17,933 nucleotides of DNA from the NCBI GenBank assembly GCA_004000155.1, contig RCSS01000198.1, positions 1-17,933 of the forward strand, written 5' to 3'. This stretch comes from Tubulinosema ratisbonensis. Its lineage: Eukaryota > Microsporidia > Tubulinosematidae. Position numbers and translations under genes: made by a program. Positions 16,668 to 17,933 of the stretch are shown here, one piece after another. Every line of letters begins with the position of its first letter. Within the stretch, counting starts at the first letter, position 1. The notes under the pieces were generated by a model, which was not told where the DNA came from, did not search any database, and was given only the letters and a program-made list of their open reading frames with translations.

Positions 16668-17933
16668 TTAATTATTCTGATTATTTTCAATCCAAATAAA
16701 AATATTCCTCAAAGCTTCATCAATAGCTGAAAATACAGAAGAATTTTCGGGTATTTTCCTATGTGAACTTTTCTTATTCTGATCGTGTAATCTTTTGAAT
16801 TCTTTAATTATGTTAGATACAACACGAGGACCTAAAGGAGGTGTTAAATTTGATATTTTCTCAAATAACAATAAGGCTTCTTCATATATCTTATGAGGAT
16901 TAGGCTCGTTTTTAAGAGAGCTTTGAACATCGTCTTTACTTTTTACTTCTTGTTTCATAGTGTCACAAACTGTTGAGTCTTCAGTTAAAGATTCGGCTGT
17001 TGCAACCTTAACCTTTATGTCTTCTTCTGTTGTTGTTTTGTTTGTATCATTATCTTCACCTGTAATTTTTAATGGAGAAAGTAATTGAGAAGATCTGAGT
17101 ACATTTACTTCTCTTGGTTTCTCTGTTTCTTTTTTGGTTGTTCTGAATTCTTCTGAGATACTTTCTTGTGCCTTTAAAGCAACCTCTTCTTCATACATAG
17201 AATCAAATTTAGACATTTCATGAATTTTTGCCTCCTCATGTTGAAGAAAAGCATCTTGAGATTTTTCTTTTAATAAACAATCAGATTCGGGTGTATGTGT
17301 TGGAGTTTTACTGGGGATAAAATATGAATGATGTTCCTCAATTCTGGCTCTTCCTATGCAATGTAATTGATCACATTTTAACATTACTAGATCTAAATTA
17401 TAAACCCAGTTATTAAGATTTTCTACTCTTTCTTTTACAAAATCATATAATTGATCATTAGCTATTTCAATGAGTTTTACTGAATCAGGAGCGGTTATTG
17501 TGTCAGAAGAAGATTTAAAATCGTCCGTTAAATTGTAAGGAATATCAGATACCGATGATGTCATTTGATTTAAAATTGAAACATTTTCTGGGATTAGAGA
17601 TTCAAATTTTGCTTTATCTTTTTCACAAAGAGTAATTAACACATCCATCTCGCTTTCATTCCTAGAAACTTTTGTGTATTGCTTTGTTCCTTTGTTTTTT
17701 AACTCATCAAGGAATTCTGAGATCCTATCATCTTTAAGTTTTCTTCTGAAATGATCTTCGTTTGACATCAATTTTAAAAACCTTTTAGTATTTTCATCGT
17801 TAAGTCTTCGAAGGGAATCGTTAAAAATACCTTCTAGTTTAAGCAACATTTTTACATCACATACTACTACAAACCTGCATTTAGAATTTTCTTGCTCGGC
17901 TAGTGAGTAGAATTGAAAGCCTTTTTCTGGGCT
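16668..17933 (-). CDS. Charged, Ser/Thr/Glu-rich protein, N-terminus cut by window edge
   Basis: The minus-strand frame is open from the last base of the window to TAA at 16668 (421 residues visible). An ATG at 17849 could be taken as the start. The 28 codons upstream of it are stop-free and protein-like (GFQFYSLAEQ, CRFVVVCDVKM), so it is more likely internal. The visible part begins with a compact-looking segment, then Lys/Glu-rich helical stretches (RRKLKDDRISEFLDELKNKG). A long low-complexity acidic middle (EEEVALKAQ, KKETEKPRE, TNKTTTEEDIKVK) is probably disordered. A more ordered C-terminus follows, with ALLLFEKISNLTPPLGPRVV and AIDEALRNIFIWIENN. No catalytic motif, signal peptide or membrane segment is visible. 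I do not recognise a family. Coding status is secure from length and composition. Confidence 0.85.
   Translation of the reverse strand, partial: SPEKGFQFYSLAEQENSKCRFVVVCDVKMLLKLEGIFNDSLRRLNDENTKRFLKLMSNEDHFRRKLKDDRISEFLDELKNKGTKQYTKVSRNESEMDVLITLCEKDKAKFESLIPENVSILNQMTSSVSDIPYNLTDDFKSSSDTITAPDSVKLIEIANDQLYDFVKERVENLNNWVYNLDLVMLKCDQLHCIGRARIEEHHSYFIPSKTPTHTPESDCLLKEKSQDAFLQHEEAKIHEMSKFDSMYEEEVALKAQESISEEFRTTKKETEKPREVNVLRSSQLLSPLKITGEDNDTNKTTTEEDIKVKVATAESLTEDSTVCDTMKQEVKSKDDVQSSLKNEPNPHKIYEEALLLFEKISNLTPPLGPRVVSNIIKEFKRLHDQNKKSSHRKIPENSSVFSAIDEALRNIFIWIENNQNN

Overview
The window looks like nuclear DNA from a microsporidian or a similarly reduced eukaryote with an expanded, very A+T-rich genome. 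The one protein with a clear name is a complete, intronless eukaryotic transcription factor TFIIB. No rRNA, tRNA, bacterial operon or phage gene was recognised. Three minus-strand genes have a C-rich run a few bases before the ATG, like the CCC-type start-site signal known in microsporidia. Genes are few and widely spaced. Four isolated N bases point to a draft or polymorphic assembly. The species assignment is inference.

Layout: (1) 1-660 is the 3' end of an unknown gene that runs off the left edge. (2) 932-1310 holds two copies of a ~200-bp repeat arranged tail to tail. (3) 1945-2766 (minus) encodes a protein with about seven membrane segments, divergent from TFIIB (3127-4047, plus). (4) 4050-6780 is mostly gene debris, including a fragment resembling the end of the left-edge gene and a broken Merlin/IS1016-like transposase. 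(5) 6783-14431 carries four minus-strand genes for small proteins with signal-like N-termini. They share a Cys pattern, CxxC-x6-CxC. Two of them (10417-10956 and 13829-14431) are a recent duplicate pair. Between them lie a third copy of the repeat (11391-11600) and decayed reading frames on both strands. (6) 14466-16138 is A+T-rich debris. (7) 16139-16352 is a fourth repeat copy. (8) 16668-17933 (minus) is the 3' part of a charged, probably largely disordered protein that runs off the right edge.

The named gene is housekeeping (RNA polymerase II initiation). The accessory content falls into two themes. One is the CxxC-x6-CxC secreted-like family, a candidate lineage-specific effector or spore/envelope family. 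The other is the repeat family, whose copies keep hairpins through paired base changes, which suggests a structured RNA or a structured mobile-element end. Functions beyond TFIIB are not assigned.
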